This document shows positions 32,044-39,326 of a DNA stretch of 64,000 nucleotides, one piece after another. The stretch lies in NCBI RefSeq assembly GCF_019456655.1, contig NZ_CP080332.1:5704001-5768000 (forward strand), written 5' to 3'. Each line of letters starts with the position of its first letter. Positions within the stretch are counted from its first letter, which is position 1. A program made the translations under genes and the position numbers. Source of the DNA: Mycolicibacterium diernhoferi (GTDB lineage: Bacteria > Actinomycetota > Actinomycetes > Mycobacteriales > Mycobacteriaceae). Below the pieces are notes generated by a model. It searched no databases. It saw only the letters and a program-made list of their open reading frames with translations, and was not told the DNA's origin.

Positions 32044-32721
32044 TCATGCGATGAGACCGAGTTGCTGAGCCCGACTGGCGGCTTCCGCACGATTGCGCAC
32101 GCCCAGTTTCCGATAGACGGCACTCGCGTGTTGCTTGACCGTCCACCGCGACAAGTTCAGCCGCGTCGCCACTTCCGGATTACTCAGCCCGGAGGCGACG
32201 TGCTGCAGAACATCGAGTTCACGTCTGGACAGGCGGGCCGCGGCGACGGTCGGCGGCTTCGGGAACGCCCGGCCACCCTCCGCGACACGTCTGATCGCGT
32301 CGACCATCGCCTCCGACGGCATCAGCTTCGGCAGGGAGGCCACCGCCCCGTGTTTCACGGCCAACGCGGCCGACAGGGGTGCTTCCTCCGACATCAACAC
32401 CACCTTGATCTCGGGCATCCGCTCCGCCAGCGTGCGGCACAGGGTGAAGCCCGACCGCCCCGCCAAGGAGGTACTGATCAGGACCAGTTGGGGCCGACGC
32501 CGCTGCACCACCTGCCAGGCGGCGGCCGCAGACGCCGCCACCAGGCAGGTGGCCACCCACGGCTGTCCCGCCAGGACTGCACGCACGCCGGCGCCCAACA
32601 ACGGATGTTCGTCGACCACCAGAACCCGCTGCGGCCCAATGTGATCGAGCAACGGTGTGCGCGCATCCGGTCCGGTGCCGACGAGGCCGACCGAACCGGC
32701 ATCGCGCCCTTCCGTGGACAT
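32044..32721 (-). CDS. LuxR/NarL-type regulator with a degenerate receiver domain
   Basis: A 225-aa protein. A receiver-like domain spans about residues 31-150: the acidic pair is present (VVDEH, Asp37/Glu38) and the conserved Lys is at 132, but the phospho-acceptor position (aligned to the Asp of the L-x-D motif) is Ser83 in LVLISTSLAGRSG. The C-terminal LuxR domain (about 160-222) reads LSRRELDVLQHVASGLSNPEVATRLNLSRWTVKQH and is intact. It is therefore likely to act without phosphorylation. No histidine kinase gene is nearby. ATG 32719-32721. It follows the alcohol dehydrogenase gene after 61 bp and could be cotranscribed with it. Confidence 0.85.
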   Translation of the reverse strand: MSTEGRDAGSVGLVGTGPDARTPLLDHIGPQRVLVVDEHPLLGAGVRAVLAGQPWVATCLVAASAAAAWQVVQRRRPQLVLISTSLAGRSGFTLCRTLAERMPEIKVVLMSEEAPLSAALAVKHGAVASLPKLMPSEAMVDAIRRVAEGGRAFPKPPTVAAARLSRRELDVLQHVASGLSNPEVATRLNLSRWTVKQHASAVYRKLGVRNRAEAASRAQQLGLIA

Positions 32722-32782
32722 GGAGATACCCTTCCTGATCGAGCAACCGTCGACTGCGACAGCTCTCGCGCCAAAACTGAAG

Positions 32783-33904
32783 TCAGTCGTCGTAGACGAT
32801 GACGCCGCGCAGATTCTTACCGTCCTTCATATCGCTGAAGGCCTGGTTGATGTCTTCGAGTCGATAGGTCTGCGTGATGAGCTCGTCGAGCTTGAGCTTC
32901 CCGCCGCGGTACAGATCGCAGATCCGCGGGACGTCATTGCGCGCGATGGTGTCGCCGTAGAGCGAGCCTTGCAGTCGCTTTCCGGACATGGCCACCGAGA
33001 ACAAGTTGATCTGGACGTCCATCTGTGTCGCTGGAGCCGCCGAGGTCAGCACCATCACCCCGCCGGGGCGAGTCATCGCTTCGGCACCGGCCAGCAGATC
33101 GCCGGCCAGCACGCCGACGGTGATGATCACCCGATGGGCCCCTTGGCCATTCGTCAGTTGCGCCAGAATCGGCGCCGCTTCCTCGATGCTGGACACTGCG
33201 TGGGTGGCGCCGAATTCCTTGGCCTTGTCCCTCTTGAACGCCACCGGGTCGATCGCGATGATGTCGCGGGCGCCCTTGTGCACCGCACCCTGGACCGCGT
33301 TGATCCCGACCCCGCCGATGCCGAGGATGACAACAGTGTCACCGAGCTGCATATCGGCCGCGTAGACCGAGGAACCCCAACCGGTCGGCACCCCGCAGCC
33401 GATCAGGGCGGCCTTGTCCAACGGGATGTCCTTGCCGATCTTGGTGACCGAATTGCGGGGCGCGCACACGTACGGCGCGAAGGTACCCAGGTAGGACATG
33501 CATCCCACGCCCTGACCGCGCGCGTGCACGCGGTGCGTTCCATCGGGCGCGACACCGCCGAGGATCCCCGCGCCGAGCACACACAGGTTGCCACGGCCGG
33601 ACGCACACAAGTCGCAGTGCCCGCAGGCCGGCAGGAACGACATCACCACGTGATCGCCGACGGCCAGGTCGGTGACCCCCGGTCCCACCTCGACGATGAC
33701 GCCGGCGCCCTCGTGGCCGCCCAGCAACGGGGCGAACGGGATCGGGATCACTCCGTCATCGAAGTGGTTGTCGCTGTGGCAGATTCCCGAGGCGGCCAGT
33801 TTCACCAATACTTCGTGCTGCTTGGGCGGGTCGATCTCGATCTCTTCGACGCTCCAGCCGGAGTTGGTGCCCGGCTCCCAGAGCAATGCGCCTTTGGTCT
33901 TCAT
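32783..33904 (-). CDS. NDMA-dependent zinc alcohol dehydrogenase (mycofactocin-associated type)
   Basis: A 373-aa zinc-dependent alcohol dehydrogenase. The catalytic zinc motif GICHSD has Cys42, GGHEGAG has His64/Glu65, and the structural zinc cysteines are at 94, 97, 100 and 108. ILGIGGVGINAVQGA is the cofactor-binding loop. The N-terminus MKTKGALLWEPGTNSGWSVEEIE and the overall sequence match the NDMA-dependent (nicotinoprotein) family that occurs with mycofactocin, where NAD is tightly bound and electrons pass to mycofactocin. It probably oxidises an alcohol made by the Rieske oxygenase pathway. It follows the ALDH gene by 28 bp as the third gene of the Rieske-ALDH-ADH operon. Confidence 0.88.
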   Translation of the reverse strand: MKTKGALLWEPGTNSGWSVEEIEIDPPKQHEVLVKLAASGICHSDNHFDDGVIPIPFAPLLGGHEGAGVIVEVGPGVTDLAVGDHVVMSFLPACGHCDLCASGRGNLCVLGAGILGGVAPDGTHRVHARGQGVGCMSYLGTFAPYVCAPRNSVTKIGKDIPLDKAALIGCGVPTGWGSSVYAADMQLGDTVVILGIGGVGINAVQGAVHKGARDIIAIDPVAFKRDKAKEFGATHAVSSIEEAAPILAQLTNGQGAHRVIITVGVLAGDLLAGAEAMTRPGGVMVLTSAAPATQMDVQINLFSVAMSGKRLQGSLYGDTIARNDVPRICDLYRGGKLKLDELITQTYRLEDINQAFSDMKDGKNLRGVIVYDD

Positions 33905-33932
33905 ACGGTTCTCCTCTGCCTGGAATCGCTTG

Positions 33933-35384
33933 TCACCACTGGATCATCTTGGTTTCGAGGTACGCCGCGATCCCTTCCGGACCGCCTTCCCGGCCGTGCC
34001 CGGACTGTTTGAACCCGCCGAAAGGCTGAGACGCGCAGACGGCGTGGCTGTTCACGAAGATCTGGCCGGTACGCACCTCGCTGACCACACGCTTGGCGAT
34101 CTGCTGGTCATTGGTGTAAACCGACCCCGACAGCCCATAGGGCGAGTCGTTGGCGATATCGATCGCCTCGTCGATGCTGTCGTAGGAGATCATCGAGATG
34201 ACCGGACCGAAGATCTCTTCACGAGCAATCCGCATGCTGTTGTCGACATCGGTGAACAGCGTGGGCTCCACGTAGAATCCCTTGTCCAGGTGCGCCGGTC
34301 GGCCCCCGCCGCAGGCGATCTTCGCGCCTTCCTGGCGGCCGATCTCGATGTAGCTCTCCACCCGGTTGCGCTGACGCTCCATGGCCAGCGGTCCCAGCAT
34401 GGTCGCCGGATCGAACGGATCGCCCACCACCATCCCGCTCATGGCGAAGGCCATCGCTTCGGCGAATTCCGCGGCACGCGAACGGGGAACCAGCACCCGG
34501 GTCAGAGCCGCGCAGATCTGTCCGGAGTGGCCGATGCCGCCGGCCAACAGCGTCGGCAGGACATCGCCGAGTTCCGCGTCGTCGGCGATGATCGCCGCGG
34601 ATTTGCCACCGAGTTCGAGGGAGACCCGCGCGATGCGTTCACCGCACAGGCTGCCGACACGTTTGCCTGCTTCGGTGCTGCCGGTGAAGGTGACCTTGTC
34701 CACGTCCGGATGCCTGACGAGGTGTTCGCCGACCTCGCGTCCGGCCGGGAGAATGCTGACCACGCCCTCGGGCACGCCGGCGGCCTCCAGGCATTCGGCC
34801 AGCATGTAGGTCGTGAGCGGTCCCTCGGGCGCCGGCTTCAGGACGACCGTGCAGCCGGCCGCCAACGCCGAGCCCAGCTTCAATGCGGCGCCGCCGACGG
34901 GTGCATTCCACGGAATAATCGCGCCCACCACCCCGACGGGCTCGCGGACGATGCTGACATTGGCGTCACCGTCGACGCGGTCCTCGACGAAGGCCACCCG
35001 CTCGTGCAGACCGGCGGCCTGCCGCAGCATCTGCACGGCCATCCCGTGCAGGGGCCCGCCGAGTGCCACCGGGGCACCGATCTCGGCGGCGAACACCGCG
35101 GCGAATTCGGGCACCCGCTTCTCGACCTCGTCGGCGATCCGGTTCAGCAGCTGACTGCGTTCCTCCGGGCTCGTCTTGCGCCAGGGTCCGGCGAACGCAT
35201 CGCGGGCAGCTGCCACCGCACGGTCGACATCTGCCGGCGTGGGCTCCGGGACACGGGAGATGACCTCCTCCGTGCTGGGCGAGATCACCTCGATGTGCGC
35301 ATCGCCGGCCGGTTCGACCCATTCCCCGCCCACATACAACTTCTCGAAAGCGGGGACGGACTTCTGGTCCATTACTGACGTCAT
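33933..35384 (-). CDS. Aldehyde dehydrogenase (NAD(P)-dependent)
   Basis: A 483-aa ALDH superfamily enzyme oxidising an aldehyde to an acid. Catalytic Cys291 lies in GHSGQICAALTR and the general-base Glu257 in LELGGKSA; FTGSTEAGKRV and the C-terminal QPFGGFKQSGHGREGG are standard. In the island it would take aldehydes formed by C=C cleavage or by the neighbouring alcohol dehydrogenase. ATG 35382-35384 overlaps the stop of the Rieske gene as ATGA, showing translational coupling; a second ATG four codons in is possible. Confidence 0.92.
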   Translation of the reverse strand: MTSVMDQKSVPAFEKLYVGGEWVEPAGDAHIEVISPSTEEVISRVPEPTPADVDRAVAAARDAFAGPWRKTSPEERSQLLNRIADEVEKRVPEFAAVFAAEIGAPVALGGPLHGMAVQMLRQAAGLHERVAFVEDRVDGDANVSIVREPVGVVGAIIPWNAPVGGAALKLGSALAAGCTVVLKPAPEGPLTTYMLAECLEAAGVPEGVVSILPAGREVGEHLVRHPDVDKVTFTGSTEAGKRVGSLCGERIARVSLELGGKSAAIIADDAELGDVLPTLLAGGIGHSGQICAALTRVLVPRSRAAEFAEAMAFAMSGMVVGDPFDPATMLGPLAMERQRNRVESYIEIGRQEGAKIACGGGRPAHLDKGFYVEPTLFTDVDNSMRIAREEIFGPVISMISYDSIDEAIDIANDSPYGLSGSVYTNDQQIAKRVVSEVRTGQIFVNSHAVCASQPFGGFKQSGHGREGGPEGIAAYLETKMIQW

Positions 35385-36625
35385 CGAACACTCCTCTGCG
35401 CGGTTGGTGCGGGTTGGTCTGGGTCGGGGCGCCCGGTGGCACGGGCCAGACTGCGGTGCATCTCGGTGACCGACGGCTCGTTCTCACCGATGAGCAAGCT
35501 GTCACGGAACCCGCTCTGCACCGCCGCGTTGATCCCGGGCACCTGCGCGTAGTCCTCTTCGGCAAGCGCCACCCTGGCCCCTTCGTAGAACGGGCCGATC
35601 GCGGCCCGCTCGTCGGCGGACATGTCGGCCGGCAGCATGATTCGGTTGTCGGTCAACTGTTCATTCGGTTCGCGGCCCGGGAACACCCGCGTGATGAATC
35701 GAATCCCGACGAAATCCGGTGCGGTGATGATGGTGTTGGGCCACAAGTAGAGCACGGTGTTGTACGGAGCGGCCTCGAGTCCGTCGAGCACCGTCTCCAC
35801 GTCGGGCGCCGCGGCCATCTCGGTGACCACGTTCATCGACCAGGTGGTCCGGAGGTGACGCCCCTCCGGTCCGAATGCGTCGTGGGTGGACACGTTGCCG
35901 ATGAACGACGGGGCCAAGGTTCGGGCATGCACCGTCTTGACGTGGTAGCTCTCCAGGTAGCCGCACAGGGCGACCTTCCAGTTGACACCGTGCGGCAGAT
36001 TCTGCAGTTCTTCGACGGCGAAGACGTCCAGGTCGCACATCTGCAGCTGAACGGCGAAGTCACCGAGAAACACGTCGATGTCCATCTCGATCGTGGGATC
36101 GAGCACCACGAAGATCAACCCGTGCCGCTCCGCGCAGGGCAACTCCACCAGCCCGTTGTCGCAGAAGTCGATAGCGCCGAACTTGGCAGGCTGCGTCACC
36201 GAGCGCAACTCGCCGGCCGGACCATAGGTCCACGCATGGTAGGAACAGCTGATCCGCTTCTGGATCTGGCCTGCACCCTCGAGCAGTTTGGCCCCGCGGT
36301 GCGAACAGGAATTCAGGAAGGCTTTGACCGACCCGTCGTCCTGTCGGATCAGCATCACCGGGACGTCCTGCAGCAGCTCGGTGCGATAGGTCCGCGGACC
36401 CGGCAGCTCGCTGGACAGTGCGGCCACCAGGGGCACGGTGCGCATCAGCGCCCGCTCGGCGGCCGCCACGTCGGGATCCAGATACTCACTGGCCGGCACC
36501 AGGCGGGCGCCGTCGGGGTGTACGTCCGTGGTGCCCGCCCGCACATGTTCGATGTGGCGCAGCGTCAGTGCCCGGCGTGTCCGTTCCGGGAGATCACCGG
36601 TGTTCGTGGCGGACTCGATGGTCAT
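35381..36625 (-). CDS. Rieske non-heme iron oxygenase alpha subunit, copy 1
   Basis: A 414-aa ring-hydroxylating-type oxygenase. The [2Fe-2S] Rieske ligands are Cys107/His109 and Cys127/His130 (C-x-H-x17-C-x2-H). The mononuclear iron ligands His228 and His233 lie in ESYHVKTVH. No beta-subunit gene is present, so it is probably a homo-oligomer such as KshA-type enzymes. Electrons may come from the divergently encoded ferredoxin. ATG 36623-36625 is 8 nt after a TAGCGT -10 box, so the mRNA is leaderless. A paralogue (about 70% identical by eye) lies at 50.1-51.3 kb with the same promoter geometry. Confidence 0.9.
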   Translation of the reverse strand: MTIESATNTGDLPERTRRALTLRHIEHVRAGTTDVHPDGARLVPASEYLDPDVAAAERALMRTVPLVAALSSELPGPRTYRTELLQDVPVMLIRQDDGSVKAFLNSCSHRGAKLLEGAGQIQKRISCSYHAWTYGPAGELRSVTQPAKFGAIDFCDNGLVELPCAERHGLIFVVLDPTIEMDIDVFLGDFAVQLQMCDLDVFAVEELQNLPHGVNWKVALCGYLESYHVKTVHARTLAPSFIGNVSTHDAFGPEGRHLRTTWSMNVVTEMAAAPDVETVLDGLEAAPYNTVLYLWPNTIITAPDFVGIRFITRVFPGREPNEQLTDNRIMLPADMSADERAAIGPFYEGARVALAEEDYAQVPGINAAVQSGFRDSLLIGENEPSVTEMHRSLARATGRPDPDQPAPTAQRSVR

Positions 36626-36633
36626 GCCGGGTT

Positions 36634-36701
36634 ACGCTACCGCTCCTCGGCAACGTCCGTCAATAGCACTATTGACGCCACTCGGGGTGGACTGTTTGGA
36701 T
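36634..36701. promoter_or_regulatory. Operator-promoter 4 of the GTCAATA regulon (bidirectional)
   Basis: Core GTCAATAGCACTATTGAC at 36659-36676. Minus strand: TTGACG (36658-36663), 18-bp spacer, TAGCGT (36634-36639), then 8 nt to the Rieske ATG. Plus strand: TTGACG (36672-36677), 18-bp spacer, TTGGAT (36696-36701) toward the ferredoxin gene. A single bound repressor would cover both -35 boxes. Confidence 0.8.
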
Positions 36702-36781
36702 CCACTCCGGCGCTTTCGCCACAGCCCCGCGGCGCAGTATGCAGTCACCCCGACCCACCCGAACAGGAGTCCGGCGTTTTC

Positions 36782-36976
36782 ATGAAGATTCGACTCGACC
36801 GACCCACATGTCAGGCACATGGCCTTTGTTACGCAGTCAATCCCGCACTCTTTCCGATCGACGACGACGGATACTCGACACTGACCGAGCACGAGCTCGC
36901 GCCGGGCGATGAGCACGACGCGCGTGCCGCCGTGGCGGCCTGCCCCGAGGGCGCGCTCGCCATCCGATCGGAGTGA
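36782..36976 (+). CDS. Small [3Fe-4S]-type ferredoxin
   Basis: A 64-aa ferredoxin with Cys10, Cys16 and Cys54. The C-x2-H-x2-C pattern (CQAHGLC, His13 in place of the fourth-ligand Cys) and the terminal ACPEGAL are those of mycobacterial [3Fe-4S] ferredoxins that usually partner cytochromes P450. No P450 is present in the window; the gene diverges from Rieske oxygenase 1 across a shared operator, so it is probably the electron donor of that oxygenase. No ferredoxin reductase gene is seen. An AGGAG site precedes the ATG at 36782. Confidence 0.88.
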   Translation: MKIRLDRPTCQAHGLCYAVNPALFPIDDDGYSTLTEHELAPGDEHDARAAVAACPEGALAIRSE

Positions 36977-37010
36977 CCCGCCGGGTCGCCGCGCACGCAT
37001 CGGCAAACTT

Positions 37011-37053
37011 GTCAATACCTACATTGACAGTCCGCGGCGGCCGCCGCTATGTT
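37011..37053 (+). promoter_or_regulatory. Operator-promoter 5 of the GTCAATA regulon
   Basis: GTCAATACCTACATTGAC at 37011-37028, one mismatch from perfect symmetry. TTGACA (37024-37029) with an 18-bp spacer to TATGTT (37048-37053) makes the best-matched promoter of the set. It drives the SnoaL-like gene through a leader of about 65 nt. Confidence 0.75.
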
Positions 37054-37128
37054 CGTGGAGATCGCCGGCTGCATCGAAGCCGAGTGCGTCTGCGCACCAG
37101 CCACCACGTGTCAGAAGAAAGGCCAGCC

Positions 37129-37539
37129 ATGTCCGAAGCCGAAAACCGTGAGTTCATCCAGGAGCTCTACGCAGCTGTCGCCGAAGGCAATGTTGCGCCC
37201 CTGTTCGCCGCGATGAACGAGGACTTCGTCACCTACGAGGCCGACTCGCTCCCCTTCGGCGGCGAGCACCGCGGCTTGGAGGCCAATCAGCGTCTGGTGC
37301 AGTCCATCTCCCAGTACGTCGACTTCACCACCCTCAAGATGGACCATTTCCTGGCCGGAGGCGATCTGGTGCTGGCGCTGGGCAGCGTGGTGTGGCAGGG
37401 ACTCGAAGGTGACCAAGCCATCGAGATGCCGTTGGGTGAGGTGTGGGAGGTCCGTGACCGCCGGCTCATCTCATCACGTCCGTTCTACCTGGACACCGCG
37501 GCCATGCTGACTCCGGCCCCGAAAGCTGCTGACGTCTGA
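37129..37539 (+). CDS. SnoaL-like / NTF2-fold protein in the GTCAATA regulon
   Basis: A 136-aa alpha+beta barrel protein (NREFIQELYAAVAEGNVAPLFAAMNEDFVTYEAD, LEANQRLVQSISQYVDF, LGEVWEVRDRRLISSRPFY) of the SnoaL/ketosteroid-isomerase-like superfamily. No catalytic assignment is possible, but its own regulated promoter places it in the same pathway as the Rieske and C=C-cleaving oxygenases, perhaps as an isomerase or hydratase. ATG 37129-37131 follows GAAGAAAGG at suitable spacing; the longer upstream frame crosses the promoter and is rejected. Confidence 0.82.
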   Translation: MSEAENREFIQELYAAVAEGNVAPLFAAMNEDFVTYEADSLPFGGEHRGLEANQRLVQSISQYVDFTTLKMDHFLAGGDLVLALGSVVWQGLEGDQAIEMPLGEVWEVRDRRLISSRPFYLDTAAMLTPAPKAADV

Positions 37540-37551
37540 CCTATTTGCACT

Positions 37552-37596
37552 GACATCGCCCCGCCTGTGATCTGTCCCCGCAGGCGGGGCGATGTC
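37552..37596. terminator. Bidirectional hairpin terminator
   Basis: A perfect 16-bp stem (GACATCGCCCCGCCTG with its complement, 37552-37567 and 37581-37596) and a 13-nt loop lie between the convergent SnoaL-like gene (stop 37539) and the CAP-domain gene (stop 37606). Confidence 0.8.
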
Positions 37597-37605
37597 GTGG
37601 ACGGT

Positions 37606-38103
37606 CTACGGCCTTCCGTACACGGCCACCACGACGGTTCGATCGAGGTTGTTCTCCGACCAGACGCCCATTTCGGTGTTCGCGCAGTTGGCCATGATCG
37701 CGTACTGGACGGGGTCGTGATACCACCGGTTGATCAACTCGATCCCGCTCATCGCCAGAGCAGGATGGATGGCCACGGTCTCGGCGACCACGGCGCGGTA
37801 ACCGGCCGCGTGAGCGCGATCCTGAGGTGTGGACCCGTCCGTGCCGGTGTCCCCCTCGAGCTGCCGGTTCCGTATCAGGTCCTGGGCGTGCCACTGGGCG
37901 GCCAGGCGCAGCTGCGGGCTCGGACGGAGTTCACCGGTGCAACCTGCCTGCCGTTGCACGGTATACACATTCCCCACCACACTGTTGTTGAACCGGACGT
38001 TGTCCGCCCGCGCGGCCGGGGTGCCCAATCCCGCAGCGGCGCAAAGCACGACGCCTGCTGCCAGTGCAGATCTCCAACTCGGCGGCGTCTTCGAACTCAG
38101 CAC
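37606..38103 (-). CDS. Secreted CAP/SCP-domain protein
   Basis: A 165-aa exported protein. A signal peptide (about residues 1-33, hydrophobic AALAAGVVLCAAAGLGTPAARA with an A-x-A cleavage site) is followed by a CAP (YkwD-like) domain: LRLAAQWHAQDLIRNRQL, AGYRAVVAETVAIH, LINRWYHDPVQYAIMANCANTEMGVW. Function of bacterial CAP proteins is mostly unknown; some bind sterols or lipids, which would suit a gene at the end of an mce operon. Two Cys (in GCTGEL and ANCANT) may form a disulfide. The start is GTG 38101-38103. It is 53 bp after the Mce-associated gene and probably the last gene of that transcript. Confidence 0.8.
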   Translation of the reverse strand: MLSSKTPPSWRSALAAGVVLCAAAGLGTPAARADNVRFNNSVVGNVYTVQRQAGCTGELRPSPQLRLAAQWHAQDLIRNRQLEGDTGTDGSTPQDRAHAAGYRAVVAETVAIHPALAMSGIELINRWYHDPVQYAIMANCANTEMGVWSENNLDRTVVVAVYGRP

Positions 38104-38156
38104 ACGATCTCCCTACCCGGATTGAACAGTTCTCTGGTCGGCGTCCGCCTCATGAC

Positions 38157-38747
38157 TCACACCGGGGTGAAATCCGAGATCAGCCAGCGTCCGTCGACCT
38201 TCTGCATCGACACCCGGATGCTCGAGGCGGTGTCGGTCGGCGCGTCGGCACCGACCGTGACCGTCTGATTGACGAGCACCAACGCCACGGCGTGGTCGGG
38301 CGCGGCCGATATCGAGGCGGCCGCCGGCACCGTGGCCTGTGCACCGATCTTCTGCTGTTTGGCAGCCGGGATCACCACCTCCTCGGTGAGTCTGGCGTAC
38401 TCGGCCTTGAAGTCGCCGGTGAGCAGATTCTGAGCGGCAGCCAACTCCTGCTCGGCGGTATCCGGTTGATAGGACAGCAACGCGGCGACCGCGTCCTTGG
38501 CCGCCTGCAGCGACTCGGTCTGCGCAAGCTCGGCGCCCTGCACCGTCGACTCCTGCCACTTCAGATACCCGGCGGCCAGCGTGAGCGTCAGGGCCAGTGC
38601 CGGCAGCAGCCCGTAGGCCACCACGCCGGCTGTGCCGATCCTGCGTCGTGCCGCGGCAGGCCGATGCTCGGCTTCCTCGTCTTCGGGCACCACTGTTTCG
38701 CGATCACCGAGATCAGCGTCGATCGACATCGTCAGCACTCCGTCCAT
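38157..38747 (-). CDS. Mce-associated membrane protein
   Basis: A 196-aa Mas-type protein: an acidic cytoplasmic N-terminus, one transmembrane helix (about residues 38-62, AGVVAYGLLPALALTLTLAAGYL), and an extracytoplasmic domain beginning LKWQESTVQGAELAQTESLQAAKDAVAALLSY, the conserved start of Mce-associated (Rv0177/Rv0178-like) proteins, and ending VSMQKVDGRWLISDFTPV. Such proteins stabilise Mce complexes. ATG 38745-38747, or 38729 for MSIDADL. It is 30 bp after the next Mce-associated gene. Confidence 0.87.
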   Translation of the reverse strand: MDGVLTMSIDADLGDRETVVPEDEEAEHRPAAARRRIGTAGVVAYGLLPALALTLTLAAGYLKWQESTVQGAELAQTESLQAAKDAVAALLSYQPDTAEQELAAAQNLLTGDFKAEYARLTEEVVIPAAKQQKIGAQATVPAAASISAAPDHAVALVLVNQTVTVGADAPTDTASSIRVSMQKVDGRWLISDFTPV

Positions 38748-38777
38748 TACCTCAGCCGCGGTCCGTGGGTTCGCGGG

Positions 38778-39326
38778 TCAGTTCACAAAGACGACTTCGG
38801 AGACTTTCGCTCCGTCGCCGGAGTTCTGTACGCCGATCCGCATCCGCCACAACCGCTCCGGTTGATCGGGTTCGCCCGGCGTGACTGTCTTGATTCCGAC
38901 CGTCACCAGCACCTGCGCCCGATCCTCCGACAGGGACTCCACGGCCGCTTCGGTGACCGTTCCGCGCGAGGACGATCGGGTCTCTTTCAGCACCTCGAGA
39001 AAGGGGCCCGAGTTGTTCTTGAAATCGTCGTGGAACGCGCCCGTCGACGAGTCCAGAATCCGCTGTACCGCAGCGTCGGCGTCGGATGCCTCGATGGTCG
39101 TGAGGTCCAACGCGCCTTGACGACCCGTACTGAGGAAGAGTTCTCGCTGCGCCGCCAGGTCATTCGTGGCAGCGGACCGCACGCCGAGCCAACCGATCAG
39201 TCCGCCCAGTACCGCCACGATGACCAGGCCCAGGATCAGTGCCGCCCGAACCGGACGTGCACCAGCGCGATCGGGCTCGGCACCCTCCGTCAGTTGGCGG
39301 GTGACGGCGTCAGCATCGTCTGCCAC
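38778..39326 (-). CDS. Mce-associated protein
   Basis: A 182-aa protein with one N-terminal transmembrane helix (about 28-50, ALILGLVIVAVLGGLIGWLGV) and an extracytoplasmic domain (QRELFLSTGRQGALDLTTIEASDADAAVQRILDSSTGAFHDDF) typical of Mce-associated proteins. GTG 39324-39326 lies 37 bp inside the end of mceF, so it is translated from the same mRNA. The C-terminus RMRIGVQNSGDGAKVSEVVFVN is also family-like. Confidence 0.85.
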   Translation of the reverse strand: MADDADAVTRQLTEGAEPDRAGARPVRAALILGLVIVAVLGGLIGWLGVRSAATNDLAAQRELFLSTGRQGALDLTTIEASDADAAVQRILDSSTGAFHDDFKNNSGPFLEVLKETRSSSRGTVTEAAVESLSEDRAQVLVTVGIKTVTPGEPDQPERLWRMRIGVQNSGDGAKVSEVVFVN

